The position numbers and the translations under genes are program-made. Below the pieces are notes generated by a model. That model did not search any database. It worked only from the letters and a program-made list of their open reading frames with translations, and was not told the origin of the DNA. Below are positions 8,146 to 16,468 of a DNA stretch of 64,000 nucleotides, piece by piece. Positions within the stretch are counted from its first letter, which is position 1; the number at the start of each line of letters is the position of its first letter. Where the stretch lies: positions 4,898,001-4,962,000 of the forward strand of contig NZ_JAVLVU010000001.1 of assembly GCF_031951985.1 (NCBI RefSeq). Direction: 5' to 3'. This DNA comes from Mucilaginibacter terrae (GTDB lineage: Bacteria > Bacteroidota > Bacteroidia > Sphingobacteriales > Sphingobacteriaceae).

Positions 8146-8298
8146 ACAAGGCTGCATGAGCAAGCGTTATATATTGGCAATTTGATTACAGTGGCTTTAC
8201 AATCATCGTTGCCTGATTGTAAACTTTAAACGTACTGCGATGTTAGTGAAGTGACTGTATTTATACTTGTCGACAAATATTTTAAAGAAACTACCGAT

Positions 8299-8970
8299 AT
8301 GAAACTTTTTAAATTTTTAATGGTACCTGCGCTGCTGAGTGCAATGCTGGTACTGGCTTCGGCTACTGATGCCGGTAAGGAAACCGAGCGTGTTCAAAAC
8401 TCCACCAAAGTGCTCACCACCTTTGCCAATATGGACGAAACTATACCCGAAGAATTGCTAAAGCAAAGCGAAGGTATAGTGGTAATACCTAAATTAATTA
8501 ATGCCGGCTTTGGTATTGGCGGCAAACGTGGCAAAGGGATAGCCACCGTTAAACTGGCCGATGGCACCTGGAGTAATCCGGTATTTGTTACGCTCACAGG
8601 CGGCAGTATTGGTTTCCAGATCGGTGTACAATCGGTTGACCTGGTACTGGTGTTTAAACACAAAGGCGTGCTAACCAAGGTTAAAAATGGCGATTTCACC
8701 ATTGGTGGCGATATTTCGGCCGCAGCAGGACCGGTTGGCCGTAGTTCAACTGCCAGTACCGATCATAAACTTGAGGCCGAAGTTTACTCGTACTCACGCA
8801 GCCGTGGATTGTTTGCCGGTATCAGTATCAATGGTTCAAACCTGGCTATCGATAAAACTTCGAACGCCAACTTTTACGGATCGGGCACAACCTCGCAGCA
8901 AATTTTTGAAACCAGCAAAACCGCTTCAACCGCTGTTGTGGAGTTTAAAACTGCTTTAAAAGGTTTGTAA
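8299..8970 (+). CDS. SYLF-domain (Ysc84/DUF500) secreted lipid-binding protein
   Basis: 223 residues from ATG 8299, which gives a clean signal peptide (MKLFKFLMVP...ASA); a frame opening at 8251 would bury it. The rest is one SYLF domain: ...EGIVVIPKLINAGFGIGGKRGKGI, then GGSIGFQIGVQ, DLVLVFK and the final YSRSRGLFAGISINGS. Eukaryotic SYLF domains bind phosphoinositides; the bacterial proteins are exported and poorly characterised. Single gene, convergent with the membrane protein downstream; repeat copy 2 lies between them. Confidence 0.9.
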   Translation: MKLFKFLMVPALLSAMLVLASATDAGKETERVQNSTKVLTTFANMDETIPEELLKQSEGIVVIPKLINAGFGIGGKRGKGIATVKLADGTWSNPVFVTLTGGSIGFQIGVQSVDLVLVFKHKGVLTKVKNGDFTIGGDISAAAGPVGRSSTASTDHKLEAEVYSYSRSRGLFAGISINGSNLAIDKTSNANFYGSGTTSQQIFETSKTASTAVVEFKTALKGL

Positions 8971-9013
8971 ACAGTTGCTTGTAAGTACACAGACAACGGC
9001 AAACTTTTAAATG

Positions 9014-9097
9014 CGTCATTGCGAGGTACGAAGCAATCTCTGAAACATGCAGTAGTGAATATCCTACGCAGAGATTGCTTCGTACCTCGCAATGACG
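9014..9097. repeat. Interspersed inverted repeat, family 1, copy 2
   Basis: Perfect 27-bp arms 9014-9040 and 9071-9097 around a 30-nt centre. It lies between convergent genes, as copy 1 does. As RNA it would form a long hairpin that could stop transcription from both sides. Confidence 0.88.
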
Positions 9098-9121
9098 TTT
9101 TTATATAAGCTAATCATTCTG

Positions 9122-9490
9122 CTAATTCTTCAATTCAGTAAATTCTGATTCAGACGGTTTTTCGAATACCCGCTTCACATACAACCCCGCCAGCGCGGCA
9201 AGCCCGCCTACCAGTCCGCCAATTAAGGCGGTAACAAACAATAGTAACAGCCAGTTGGGCAGTCCAAACAATTCAGCTACACGCTTGGCAAGCATATGGT
9301 TATTAGGTATGCTTTTAAACAAGGCAATAATTATCCACACCAAAAATATAGCCCCAAAGCCCGACCAAAATGCCTGACGTGGCCTTGTACCTGCGTACAC
9401 CGACATGGCAAACGCAATAGCTGCTACCGCCCACCAGGGCAACACATAACTGGTAGCTAAACTGATAATGAATATGAGGATGAAAAGCAT
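9122..9490 (-). CDS. Small integral membrane protein, unknown function
   Basis: 122 residues with four hydrophobic segments (about residues 2-17, 19-34, 42-60 and 77-103), the last continuing into a short charged C-terminal tail (RVFEKPSESEFTE). No enzymatic motif was seen. Probably an inner-membrane protein. It is a single gene with its 3' end toward the family-1 repeat. Confidence 0.75.
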   Translation of the reverse strand: MLFILIFIISLATSYVLPWWAVAAIAFAMSVYAGTRPRQAFWSGFGAIFLVWIIIALFKSIPNNHMLAKRVAELFGLPNWLLLLFVTALIGGLVGGLAALAGLYVKRVFEKPSESEFTELKN

Positions 9491-9687
9491 AATTTTTGAT
9501 TTCGAATTTTTCAGTACTTAATTATTCTCTCAAAGGTCTTCAAGAGGGCTTCGCCGTTTCGGATGTTCAATTTCGGATTAGTTACTAATACACGAATGAG
9601 GCTAATTGTCTCGAATAAGTTTTCTCAACCCTAATTTGTGAAATTCGCGCCAATTCGTGTTTATTAAATTCGTCCCGTTCGTAATAA
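9491..9687. other. Intergenic region with short AATTCGTG-like direct repeats
   Basis: Imperfect units of about 10-11 bp (AATTTGTGA, AATTCGCGCC, AATTCGTGTT, AAATTCGTCC) follow each other around 9632-9682. No gene was found. Similar AATTCGTG tracts are known to me as dispersed sequence in Bacteroidota; function unknown. Confidence 0.4.
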
Positions 9688-12132
9688 TTAGTGTCTATCT
9701 TTTTTTAATGTCAATGTCGTTTTAATACGTTCTGATTTTTCACCAGCCGATTTTAAGAACAGCAGTTCGTTGAGCTTGCCTTCTTTCCAGGTTTGCAGCA
9801 TGTTGGTGTAATAAAAACTGCCGGGGTTGCCCGATTGCCCACCCGGGTAAACGCCATAACCTTTAACCTGCGGCCCCATCTCTACAACCATACGCCAAGA
9901 TGGTCCGGCACCGCCGCTCATGGCGTTCACTATGCCACTATTGCCACCGGTAGAAAACTCTTGAGACCCGAAACCCGGTAAATTAGCCATATGGTCAATT
10001 TTAGATGGCCTTATGGTGCCCCATTGCCAGCCTTTGCCGGGCTTGCTGTGTTTTTTAGCTAAATCGTTAACCGCCACATTAAAAGCTTCGCTCACAATAT
10101 CGGCACAGGTTTCAACCGATGGGGTTTTTACATCGTCGAACCATTTGGCTTTGGGCTGGGTAAGCAGTAGTTGAATGGTACGGTCGCGGCTGGGCCAGCG
10201 TAAATCAGCGTTAGGGGAGTCAAAATCGTCTTTCCAAATCATGGAGTAAACGTTTACCCACCAGCTGTTAAAAATGCTTGCCCCAATAGAGGTGGCATCG
10301 TAACACAGGTTCCACTGCTTCAACTCAGTTAAAGCTGCGCGTTGGGTGGCGTCTAACTTGGTTGGGTCGAGGTAATTTAGCAGTGTTGGTAAAATATCAT
10401 GCGCGGTGATGCTGTAATTGTCGGTTTGCAGCAGGCGTAAGCTATCTGCCGTAATATTGCTCATGGCGGCTAAGCGGTTGTTTATTCGTTTGCCACGGTT
10501 ATAGTTGCCAAATTGCCAGTTTAGGTAATAAGGGTAAGTAGCATCCGTTGAAGATTGGTTGGCCGAACTCACAAAGCCGCGCGGCGGGTTTTTCACCGTT
10601 GGGTTGTGCGCTGCCGGAATCCACCCCTGCCAATCATTAGCAGCATCGGTACCGTCTAAAATAAATTTGCCCTGCTCCTTAAATTTCAGCGGATAGCGGC
10701 CGTTGGGCGTAATGGCAATATCTTTACCGGTGCTGGCAAAAATAAAGTTTTGCGCCGGTGCCGAGTAGTAGGTGAGTGCCTTGCGGTAATCATCGTAATT
10801 ACTGCCCCGGTTAAGCAGGTGAAAAGCAAGCAAATCATTCGACTCATCATGGGCGATCCACCTTAGTGCCGTACCAGCAGGAACATTAACGGGCACCTTG
10901 CGCGATTTTTGCGTACTATCTTCATAAACTACCGGGCCAAAGTGGGTATAAATTACCTGCTCGGTAACATCGGGTTTGCCACGTACCTTAATCACCTCTG
11001 TGCGGCGGGTGGTTTTGTTCCAGCGGTTGTTGTACCAGTATTCGTTTTTAGTATTGTCTTTAAACTTAAGCTGATACCAGTCCAGCACATCGGCATCTAC
11101 ATTGGTAAAGCCCCAACTGGTTTTATTATTATAACCAATGATTACATAAGGCGAACCCGGTAGTGACACCCCGCACACATTAACGCCCGGTGCCGTAAGC
11201 TGAATTTGGTACCAGATGGATGGAAAAGTAAGATTCAAATGCGGATCGTTAGCCAGCAGCGGATAGCCCGATGCACTTTTACTACCCGACACTGCCCAGT
11301 TGTTACTGCCAATGCCTTCAACCCTGGCTTTGGGCTTGTTGCCGCTCATCATTTGTGCCTTGAAACTTTCGGATGTTTTAGGTACTGGTACTGGCGTAAA
11401 ATTCCATTTGGTACCTGTGGGAATAATCGGGTCTTCCTGGTAATTATGGTCGGGGAACAAATCCTTTGTAACAGCTGCACCAAACTTATTGAGCGTGTTG
11501 GTCATCTCCAGATCGTCAGATCCACCGGCCAGGGTTTCGCTCATGAGCTTGAGGAGCAGGGCGGTGTTCAACGGTGTCCATTCTTCTGGTTTGTATCCCA
11601 ACAATTTAAATTCAATAGGGTAGTTGCGTATGGTGAGGTTACGCACATACTGGTTAATACCGGCGGTGTAAGCTTCCACGGCCAGTTTGGTGCGCGGGTC
11701 TTTCATCATGCCGCGCAAGGAGTTTTCGGCACCGTAAACCATGCCGGTGCGGCGGTGGTAACGGTCGGTTTCCAAAGCATCGGGGCCAACCACTTCGGCC
11801 AAACGGCCTCCGGCGCTACGGGTTTGAATATCCATTTGCCAAAGTCGGTCGGTTGCGGTAACGTATCCTTGGGCAAAATATAGGTCGTGCTCGTTTTTGG
11901 CAAAAATGTGGGGTACCCGGTTTTCATCATAACGGATGATCACCTCATCCTGCAAACCGTCTAACTGTAAAGTTTCATCATTTTTTAAGTTTTTACTTTC
12001 GGCATTTTGCCAAAACCCCGTAGCCGGATTAATAAATCCACCCACAGGCGGCACAGGTCCAAACTTGGTTTGCAACGCCCATATAAGCACGCCCAACAGC
12101 GCAACAGAAAACAAAGCCCGGAAGATTTTCAT
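9688..12132 (-). CDS. Penicillin acylase (penicillin amidase) family hydrolase
   Basis: 814-residue N-terminal-nucleophile hydrolase of family S45, which hydrolyses amide bonds of acylated amines such as beta-lactams or acyl-homoserine lactones. The precursor should cut itself before Ser276 (GIG|SNNWAVSG), leaving that Ser as nucleophile. N-terminal to it is the alpha-chain region (VPHIFAKNEHDLYFAQGYVTA...DRLWQMD); C-terminal is a full beta chain, including NDPHLNL and SANQSSTD. ATG 12132 is preferred because it begins a membrane-anchor/signal segment (MKIFRALFSVALLG); an upstream extension to 12255 looks non-coding. Natural substrate unknown; acyl-homoserine lactone cleavage is possible. Confidence 0.92.
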   Translation of the reverse strand: MKIFRALFSVALLGVLIWALQTKFGPVPPVGGFINPATGFWQNAESKNLKNDETLQLDGLQDEVIIRYDENRVPHIFAKNEHDLYFAQGYVTATDRLWQMDIQTRSAGGRLAEVVGPDALETDRYHRRTGMVYGAENSLRGMMKDPRTKLAVEAYTAGINQYVRNLTIRNYPIEFKLLGYKPEEWTPLNTALLLKLMSETLAGGSDDLEMTNTLNKFGAAVTKDLFPDHNYQEDPIIPTGTKWNFTPVPVPKTSESFKAQMMSGNKPKARVEGIGSNNWAVSGSKSASGYPLLANDPHLNLTFPSIWYQIQLTAPGVNVCGVSLPGSPYVIIGYNNKTSWGFTNVDADVLDWYQLKFKDNTKNEYWYNNRWNKTTRRTEVIKVRGKPDVTEQVIYTHFGPVVYEDSTQKSRKVPVNVPAGTALRWIAHDESNDLLAFHLLNRGSNYDDYRKALTYYSAPAQNFIFASTGKDIAITPNGRYPLKFKEQGKFILDGTDAANDWQGWIPAAHNPTVKNPPRGFVSSANQSSTDATYPYYLNWQFGNYNRGKRINNRLAAMSNITADSLRLLQTDNYSITAHDILPTLLNYLDPTKLDATQRAALTELKQWNLCYDATSIGASIFNSWWVNVYSMIWKDDFDSPNADLRWPSRDRTIQLLLTQPKAKWFDDVKTPSVETCADIVSEAFNVAVNDLAKKHSKPGKGWQWGTIRPSKIDHMANLPGFGSQEFSTGGNSGIVNAMSGGAGPSWRMVVEMGPQVKGYGVYPGGQSGNPGSFYYTNMLQTWKEGKLNELLFLKSAGEKSERIKTTLTLKKDRH

Positions 12133-12345
12133 GTAAGGTTGAACAGATATACTAATGTAGCTAAATAACCATGCTGCGCCAAATTTGTTGGTGGTTACCG
12201 ATGAATGGGATTGTACTACAGGCATAAGACAATATAGGAAATGTTTATAAAGCATTTTATTCCCTCCTCGGGACGGTTAAGGCGTATCCGCTATGCCTCA
12301 CCATCAACCCCTCCCAAACGGCACACTTTCCGAACTGTGAAAGAT

Positions 12346-12537
12346 GCACCGTAGGTGCTACCTATTTATAGAAAAGTAAGCAATTTATTTGTCCCAGCGG
12401 GACTACCCTTCGTAAGCATGTATAAATAAAGGGTAGCTCCTAACGGAGCATGTTCGATTGCTAAACCAATTGCTATAAACAGGTAGCCCCGCTGGGGCAT
12501 AAAACCTGTGGCTACACGGTAGTTCCCGAGTAGGGGA
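12346..12537. repeat. Array of five short hairpins of like design
   Basis: Five hairpins with 5-bp stems occur in 192 bp: GCACC-GTA-GGTGC (12346-12358), GTCCC-AGC-GGGAC (12391-12403), GCTCC-TAAC-GGAGC (12436-12449), GCCCC-GCT-GGGGC (12486-12498) and TTCCC-GAGTA-GGGGA (12523-12537, one G-T pair). The first four start 40-50 bp apart. The stems vary in sequence while keeping their pairing. Two longer-range pairings link them: TACCCTT 12404-12410 / AAGGGTA 12429-12435, and ACAGGT 12479-12484 / ACCTGT 12504-12509. No protein-coding gene is recognised in the 527-bp gap (12133-12659). Confidence 0.65.
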
Positions 12538-12646
12538 TCAAAAGACATTAGCCTAACAGGGTACTAACGAAAGTATCAGCAGAAATTATATTAAAAATTG
12601 ATGTCGTTTTGCTTAGCGAAGTATTCAAACAAACCATCCAATCCAT

Positions 12647-12654
12647 TACTTTTG
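12647..12654 (+). promoter_or_regulatory. -7 element (TAnnTTTG) of the amylase gene
   Basis: TACTTTTG, 5 nt before ATG 12660, predicting a nearly leaderless mRNA. It argues against the longer frame that opens at 12609. Confidence 0.6.
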
Positions 12655-12659
12655 TTACT

Positions 12660-14376
12660 ATGGCATCTACCTCGCATAAACTCACTATATACCAGCTGCT
12701 ACCCCGTTTATTCGGTAATACCAACACGACCAATAAGTTTTATGGTTCGATAGAAGAAAATGGCTGCGGAAAGTTTAACGATATAACGCCCCAAGCCCTT
12801 ACCGAAATAAAAGCCATGGGTTTTACCCACGTTTGGTACACCGGTATTATTGAGCACGCCACCATGACCGATTACGCGGCCCACGGCATTAAGCCCGACG
12901 ACCCCGACGTGGTGAAAGGCCGTGCCGGTTCTCCCTATGCAATAAAGGATTATTACGATGTTGACCCCGACCTGGCGGTAGATGTACCCAACCGTATGCA
13001 GGAGTTTGAGGCGCTTATAATCGCGCACCCATGAGCAAGGCTTAAAGGTGCTTATCGACTTTGTGCCCAACCACGTTGCCCGTACCTACAACTCCGATGT
13101 AAAGCCCGAAGGCATACGCGATTTTGGTGCCGATGATGATGTTACGCAGGCATTCAGTCCACAAAATGATTTTTATTACATCCCAGGTGTGCCCTTTACC
13201 GTGCCGCAGGGTTACGAGCCGGGCGGTAAGGGGTTTCGCAGCCCCATGAAGGATGGTAAGTTTGATGAAAACCCTGCCAAAGGAACCGGTGATGATGTTT
13301 TTACGGCCAGCCCATCCATCAACAACTGGTTTGAAACCATCAAACTCAATTACGGGGTAGATTTTAGTGGTGGGTACCATATGCACTTTGACCCCATACC
13401 GCCTGTATGGACTAAAATGCTCCACATTTTAAGCTTTTGGGCCGATAAAGGCATTGATGGTTTCCGGTGCGATATGGTGGAATACGTTCCCTCAGAGTTT
13501 TGGGCATGGATCATACCCCAAATGAAACAACGTTACCCATCGCTTATATTCATTGGCGAAGCCTACCAAACCCATCAGTACGGTAATTACCTGTTTAACG
13601 GGCAGTTTGATTACCTGTACGATAAAGTGGGACTGTACGATGCCCTCAAACGCCTCACCCGTAACGAATGGGGTGCCAGTACCTGGCAAATAAACGCCGT
13701 TTGGAACCACCATTGTAAAGACTTTGACGAGCGCATGCTGCGCTTCATGGAAAACCACGATGAGCAGCGCATAGCCTCGCCTGATTTTGCCGGTGATGCC
13801 TGGCTGGCCGTTCCGGGAATGATCGTAACTGCTACGCTGAATACCGGCCCGGTAATGATTTACTTTGGGCAGGAAGTAGGCGAACCCGCAACCGGGGCCA
13901 GCGGCTTTAGCGGCAACGATGGCCGAACCACCATATTTGACTATTGGGGCGTACCCGAACATCAGAAATGGGTAAACAACGGTGCCTATGATGGAGGACA
14001 ATTAACGGATAACCAGCGCAGCCTGCGTAGCTTTTACAGTCGCTTGCTTAATATTTGTACCCGGCACCCTGCTATTTATGAGGGCAAGTTTTATGAGCTG
14101 ATGATGGGCAACGAGCGCAACGAAGGTTTTAACGAGCATATTTACACTTACCTGCGCTATACACCAACCAGCCGCATTTTGGTGATTGTTAATTTTAACC
14201 GGCACGAGCAGTATTTGCACGTAACCATGCCTTACGAATTATTGGGCGAATTTGGCCTCATGGGCGAAGCCCGCTTTACCGATCTATTGACTAACGAAGT
14301 TTTTACCGCCATTGAAATAGGCGAGGGGCTACGGGTTAAGCTACCGGCTATGGGTGGATTGATATTGAATTTTTAA
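12660..14376 (+). pseudogene. GH13 alpha-amylase family protein, broken by one frameshift near 13022
   Basis: Alpha-amylase-like glycoside hydrolase of about 572 residues. The first frame reads from ATG 12660 to a stop at 13032-13034; the continuation is in the next frame from about 13024 (RTHEQGLKVLIDFVPNH) to 14376. Removing one base in the 13020-13025 region (ataatcgcgcac) restores one protein. All four GH13 blocks are present in the second part: DFVPNH, GFRCDMVEY (nucleophile Asp), FIGEAYQ (acid/base Glu) and ENHDEQR (transition-state Asp). No signal peptide is seen, so it is cytoplasmic. A sequencing error is as likely as true inactivation, since the rest is unspoilt. Confidence 0.85.
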
Positions 14377-14395
14377 TGGCAAATATTAGCAACCA

Positions 14396-14426
14396 AAAAA
14401 TCCCCGGTTTAAGGCCGGGGATTTTT
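14396..14426. terminator. Bidirectional terminator between amylase and DoxX genes
   Basis: Perfect 12-bp stem AAAAATCCCCGG / CCGGGGATTTTT with a 7-nt loop between convergent genes; U-runs form in both directions. Confidence 0.9.
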
Positions 14427-14451
14427 AGTTTATGATGTTTTGTCGATCAAA

Positions 14452-14922
14452 TTATTCGTGGGGTTGTGGTTTAGGTACCGGTCGGTTCATGTTTATCCAG
14501 TGGTCAACCGAAAACGCGCCCGAGCCTACTACCCAAAACACGACAAGCATCAGCAGTACCACAATTGATAGCCATAATTCGGAATTAAGGAAAGTAAACC
14601 CGCGGGCTATGTTCACAAAAAATATGGCACCCAGCAAAATAGGTATTTGTATAACCACTGCAAAGCGCGTTAATAAACCCATGGTAATGAGCAGCCCGCC
14701 CACAATGTGCACAAAGGCCACGGTGTGAATTATAGCCATTGACGTAAGCGCCGTAGAACTGAACATGCTGTTTTGCAAAATCCAATCCTGCTGCGCACCG
14801 GTTTGACTAATAAATACAATGCCCTTGCTAAAAATAATTAATCCTAATAAAACACGGATTGCGTCGAGCCATTTGGCATGATGTACATCGCCCCAATGCT
14901 CCACTTTTTGAACTACATTCAT
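14452..14922 (-). CDS. DoxX family membrane protein
   Basis: 156-residue inner-membrane protein with four transmembrane helices (about residues 23-42, 60-82, 85-103 and 114-134), characteristic of the DoxX family. Its motifs include the first-helix RVLLGLIIFSKG and the GLLITMGLLTRFA segment. Members are linked to respiration and redox stress, but the reaction is mostly unknown. The start is well fixed by a strong Shine-Dalgarno AGGAGG, which is uncommon in this phylum. Confidence 0.9.
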   Translation of the reverse strand: MNVVQKVEHWGDVHHAKWLDAIRVLLGLIIFSKGIVFISQTGAQQDWILQNSMFSSTALTSMAIIHTVAFVHIVGGLLITMGLLTRFAVVIQIPILLGAIFFVNIARGFTFLNSELWLSIVVLLMLVVFWVVGSGAFSVDHWINMNRPVPKPQPHE

Positions 14923-14927
14923 AGTGT

Positions 14928-14933
14928 CCTCCT
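14928..14933 (-). promoter_or_regulatory. Strong Shine-Dalgarno site of the DoxX gene
   Basis: AGGAGG on the minus strand, 5 nt before the ATG. Most genes in this window lack such a site, as is normal for Bacteroidota, so this one is unusual. Confidence 0.75.
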
Positions 14934-15057
14934 TTTTTAAAGAATGTTATAATTTGGTAGTATGAAGTTACGGATAATTGGTTGAATATTTACAACTATA
15001 ATTGATGCTTTGTTGCGGCTTTAAACAGGATTTGTTTTATAGAGATCAATGAAAAAT

Positions 15058-15143
15058 ATGTCATTTCGAACGATAGAGAGAAATCCTGTACGCCTTGCAT
15101 TCGTATCGCACGTATAAGATTCCTCCTAAAGTCGGAATGACAT
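15058..15143. repeat. Interspersed repeat, family 2, copy A
   Basis: Begins ATGTCATTTCGAACGATAGA and ends with the near inverse GTCGGAATGACAT; only the ends pair (one mismatch in 12). Related copies are at 17601 and 20811. Confidence 0.6.
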
Positions 15144-15172
15144 AATTGATTTGAAGATTCACAATTCATCAC

Positions 15173-16048
15173 TTAATAACTCAACATATCTCCAACAATT
15201 TTCCACTCGCCATTGAGCTTTTGCCAGGTGCGCACATAAAACCCGTTAGCCGCCTGCTTAACGCCTGCTTTGTTAATGATGTTAAGGGTAACCGTGCCGT
15301 AGGCATAAGCTAAATCGTTGCTTTGCGCCGTTTCGCCACTAACGAAGGTGTATTTGCATTCAGTAATTTTAGGATTGATGACCATAGTCAGGTTATCAGT
15401 TTTGTTCTTACCTGCTATTTTACCGGGGCGTAAGGCCCATGCGCTATCGGCCATATGTTTATGATAGGCAGCTTTGGCATCAGCATTACATGCTGTAATA
15501 AAAGAGTTTTCTAACTGATCAACAGTTATCAAGCTTTTGGCTGGCTTGCTTACCGGGCGTTTCGCCAGCGGCTTGCCATCGGTTAATTTAGCTTCCATTA
15601 CGGCATCGGCGGGTCGGCGGCAGCCACCATCAAGCACAACTTTAAATTTACCTGCTGCGTTGCGTTTCCATACCGAGAAAAAGTAACTGTTAAACCCCCG
15701 TGCCGAATCGATATTAGGTTTATAAACGGCTGGCCCCATGGTAAAGCCCATATCACCAAATGCAGAAACAGCAGCATTTGCCGGATGCCATATCAGCGCT
15801 GCTTTCTTATTTTCAGCAGAGGCCTTCCAAAGGGTAAGGCCATCAACAGGTTTATTGTTATCAAAATTGATGCTTTTTTCATCCAGCGATAGCAGGAAAG
15901 CTTTTTTTACGCCCGAATCGGCAGCGAGTTTTACAAAGCCGTTTTCGGCCGCAATTAATTGGTTAAGATGTTTTTGTGATTGGGTTTGTGCCCATGCACT
16001 GGTACCCCCAATAAGTGCAATTATGAAAATAAGGTTAAGGTGTTTCAT
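15173..16048 (-). CDS. Secreted protein with NTF2-like (SnoaL/DUF4440-type) domains
   Basis: 291 residues with a signal peptide (to about residue 20, AWA-QTQ). The C-terminal half (about 165-291) looks like an NTF2/DUF4440 fold: helix LENSFITACNADAKAAYHKHMADSA, then strands ending FYVRTWQKLNGEWKIVGD. The N-terminal half (about 25-135) has a similar opening helix (LNQLIAAENGFVKLAADSG) and ends VWKRNAAGKFKVVLDGG, so it is probably a second, tandem copy. Function unknown; such domains are common ligand-binding or minor enzymatic folds. Confidence 0.78.
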   Translation of the reverse strand: MKHLNLIFIIALIGGTSAWAQTQSQKHLNQLIAAENGFVKLAADSGVKKAFLLSLDEKSINFDNNKPVDGLTLWKASAENKKAALIWHPANAAVSAFGDMGFTMGPAVYKPNIDSARGFNSYFFSVWKRNAAGKFKVVLDGGCRRPADAVMEAKLTDGKPLAKRPVSKPAKSLITVDQLENSFITACNADAKAAYHKHMADSAWALRPGKIAGKNKTDNLTMVINPKITECKYTFVSGETAQSNDLAYAYGTVTLNIINKAGVKQAANGFYVRTWQKLNGEWKIVGDMLSY

Positions 16049-16244
16049 TAAATAAAGGCTTAGTATTAAAAGTTACGTAAATATAAACAATGTAAATACT
16101 AACGTATACGTTCAAATATATTTTGCCTTTAAAAATTACCGGATTTAACTTGGGGAAAAGCAATTCGTAATGAATTGGAAATAATTAAGCTATGAGTTAA
16201 CTACTTTTTAAATGAAGCTTTTACCCCCTAAAGAGCATTGATAA

Positions 16245-16394
16245 TTACCCCTTAGGGCAGCTACCGCAGCGTTTACCTTTCTTATACTTCTTACAGCACT
16301 TTTTGTAAACGCACTCGAGTTGAAAGCTAAAGTCTTTTAATATAAACTGATTAACAGTATATTGGGCTGGCTTATTTGTTTGCTCTTGTTCCAT
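16245..16394 (-). CDS. Small Cys-rich protein (49 aa)
   Basis: 49-residue reading frame, ATG 16394 to TAA 16247-16245. The N-terminal half is polar with FILKDFSFQLE; the C-terminal part is strongly basic with five Cys in a C-x4-CC-x8-C-x2-C pattern (C28, C33, C34, C43, C46) and ends CPKG. A metal-binding (zinc knuckle) or nucleic-acid-binding role is suggested by composition only. A -7 element TACTTTTG lies 15 nt upstream, supporting expression. I recall similar short Cys/Lys-ending proteins in this family, but this was not checked. Confidence 0.7.
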   Translation of the reverse strand: MEQEQTNKPAQYTVNQFILKDFSFQLECVYKKCCKKYKKGKRCGSCPKG

Positions 16395-16409
16395 GGCACT
16401 TGTCGGGTA

Positions 16410-16417
16410 CAAAAGTA
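16410..16417 (-). promoter_or_regulatory. -7 element (TAnnTTTG) of the small Cys-rich gene
   Basis: TACTTTTG on the minus strand, 15 nt before ATG 16394. The remainder of the 420-bp gap between 16048 and 16469 shows no other gene. Confidence 0.55.
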
Positions 16418-16468
16418 GTTTATATTTATTCTAAATAAAAACACTGTTTAAAAATTATTAAAACCACC

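Noticed and set aside
11206-11883. A 225-residue plus-strand frame
   Set aside because: It lies fully inside the penicillin acylase gene on the other strand, whose family motifs are clear.
13022-13035. Programmed frameshift in the amylase gene
   Set aside because: There is no slippery heptamer or downstream structure evident; a plain one-base indel or sequencing error is simpler.
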